Source: Bacteroidales bacterium (lineage in GTDB: Bacteria > Bacteroidota > Bacteroidia > Bacteroidales > UBA932). Taken from it: a stretch of 64,000 bases of DNA. The stretch spans positions 1 through 64,000 of the forward strand of contig JAGBHM010000014.1 of assembly GCA_017935505.1 (NCBI GenBank), written 5' to 3'. The position numbers and the translations under genes were made by a program. This document shows positions 63,299 through 64,000 of the stretch, piece by piece. Within the stretch, counting starts at the first letter, position 1. Each line of letters starts with the position of its first letter. Under the pieces are notes generated by a model that was not told the DNA's origin, ran no database searches, and saw only the letters and a program-made list of their open reading frames with translations.

Positions 63299-64000
63299 CT
63301 AAAGATTTTTAAGATATTCGGCCACATTTTCCAACTGCCATTTTGGGGTTGAGGTTGCTCCGCATATGCCTACAGAATCATTCTCCTTAAGCCACCACAA
63401 CTCAATCTGACCGGTATTCTGGATGTGGTAGGAATTTTTGTTTACAGATTTGCACAGATCATAAAGTACCTTTCCGTTGGAGCTCTCTTTGCCGCTCACA
63501 AATATTATTACGGAGTGCTTGCGGGCAAATTCAACCAGATTCTCATGGCGCTGGGCCACCTGCCTGCAGATGGTGTTGTGGATCTTTATGTATCTGTCGG
63601 CCTCCTCCAGTGTGCAATTGTGAGCTTGAGAGATGTTTGAGCGTATCTTACCACATATTGTCACATACTCTTTCGGATCTTTTGTGGTTTGGGAGAATAT
63701 GTATACCGGGCGCAGGCAGTCTATCTTTTCTATTCCCTTGAATGATACTCCATTCTCGGTATGTATCACATCAACAATAACAGCATCTCCATTGACCTGC
63801 CCCACCAGGCCATTGACTTCGGCATGCCCCTCTTTTCCAAAAATTACAATTTGACCGCATGGCCCATTATGATTCTGTCGGATTTCAGAATATGTGTCTC
63901 TTATTTTTTCCTGCAGTTTCAATACTACAGGGCATGTGCAGTCAATCAGTTTTATATTGTTCTGCCAGGCAATTTCATATGTTTGTGGCGGTTCTCCATG
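63299..64000 (-). CDS. ispH: 4-hydroxy-3-methylbut-2-enyl diphosphate reductase, partial (C-terminal part)
   Basis: Iron-sulfur enzyme of the last MEP-pathway step, giving IPP and DMAPP. The gene runs off the right edge; about 233 C-terminal residues are visible, the first being HGEPPQTYEIA. Motifs DCTCPVVLKLQ (cluster Cys), GHAEVNGLVGQ, NTICRQVAQRHENL (cluster Cys), SGKESSNGKVLYDLC and GICGATSTPKWQLE follow the IspH order. An internal TTG inside the gene is not a start, since the reading frame is open to the edge of the window. Confidence 0.92.
   Translation of the reverse strand, partial: HGEPPQTYEIAWQNNIKLIDCTCPVVLKLQEKIRDTYSEIRQNHNGPCGQIVIFGKEGHAEVNGLVGQVNGDAVIVDVIHTENGVSFKGIEKIDCLRPVYIFSQTTKDPKEYVTICGKIRSNISQAHNCTLEEADRYIKIHNTICRQVAQRHENLVEFARKHSVIIFVSGKESSNGKVLYDLCKSVNKNSYHIQNTGQIELWWLKENDSVGICGATSTPKWQLENVAEYLKNL

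Overview
The window reads as a chromosomal segment of a Bacteroidales bacterium (phylum Bacteroidota). The evidence is taxonomic in character: repeated TAnnTTTG -7 promoter elements in front of transcription units, few Shine-Dalgarno sequences, Bacteroidota-restricted families (DUF4834, DUF3127, an exbB-exbD-exbD cassette), a serC-serA-DUF1015 operon whose SerA has the Lys-type active site, a PASTA-bearing FtsI, and an enlarged MraY. I cannot assign a family or genus from sequence alone. Nearly all of the DNA is coding and almost everything is housekeeping; I see no insertion sequence, prophage, CRISPR array, tRNA or plasmid-type replication gene.

Layout. 1-333: end of a 23S rRNA gene, a 5S rRNA gene and the operon terminator. 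384-1493: an outer-membrane porin. 1570-7157 (minus strand): pyrB-pyrI and serC-serA-DUF1015, with a YigZ/IMPACT gene upstream. 7276-8660: a pRiA4b-ORF3-like protein and miaA. 8728-10929 (minus): recQ. 11052-14570: agmatinase, NhaA, an FKBP lipoprotein and a DUF3127 protein. 14679-22723: a large membrane-anchored protein of unknown function, DUF4834, an MsbA-like ABC transporter, an acyl-CoA ligase, dCMP deaminase and a CtpA protease. 22838-28219: rpiB, truB, queA, dprA, tatD, ansA. 28327-30580: an ExbB/ExbD energy-transduction operon with an extra small membrane protein. 30692-34200: three exported hydrolases (alkaline phosphatase, GHL10-type lipoprotein, SGNH hydrolase). 34279-37098: asnS, udk and a TonB-like protein.

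37187-54371 (minus strand) is a complete, tightly packed division and cell-wall (dcw) cluster in transcription order mraZ, rsmH, ftsL, ftsI, murE, mraY, murD, ftsW, murG, murC, ftsQ, ftsA, ftsZ, followed by gltX. murF and ddl are not in it. MurE carries the DNPR signature of meso-diaminopimelate-adding enzymes. The divergent M23 peptidase lipoprotein at 54518-55789 shares its upstream region with mraZ; that region carries two DnaA-box-like 9-mers.

55793-64000: an M16 peptidase and an exported protein of unknown function (minus), dnaX and lptB (plus), then O-methyltransferase, transglutaminase-like lipoprotein and efp (minus), and the C-terminal part of ispH running off the right edge.

No clear-cut new defence or mobile system is present. 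The items most worth attention are the DUF1015 protein in the serine operon, the unknown 764-residue membrane-anchored protein, the additional membrane protein inside the exb operon, the DnaA-box-like pair at the head of the dcw cluster, and promoter positions that predict nearly leaderless mRNAs for dnaX.
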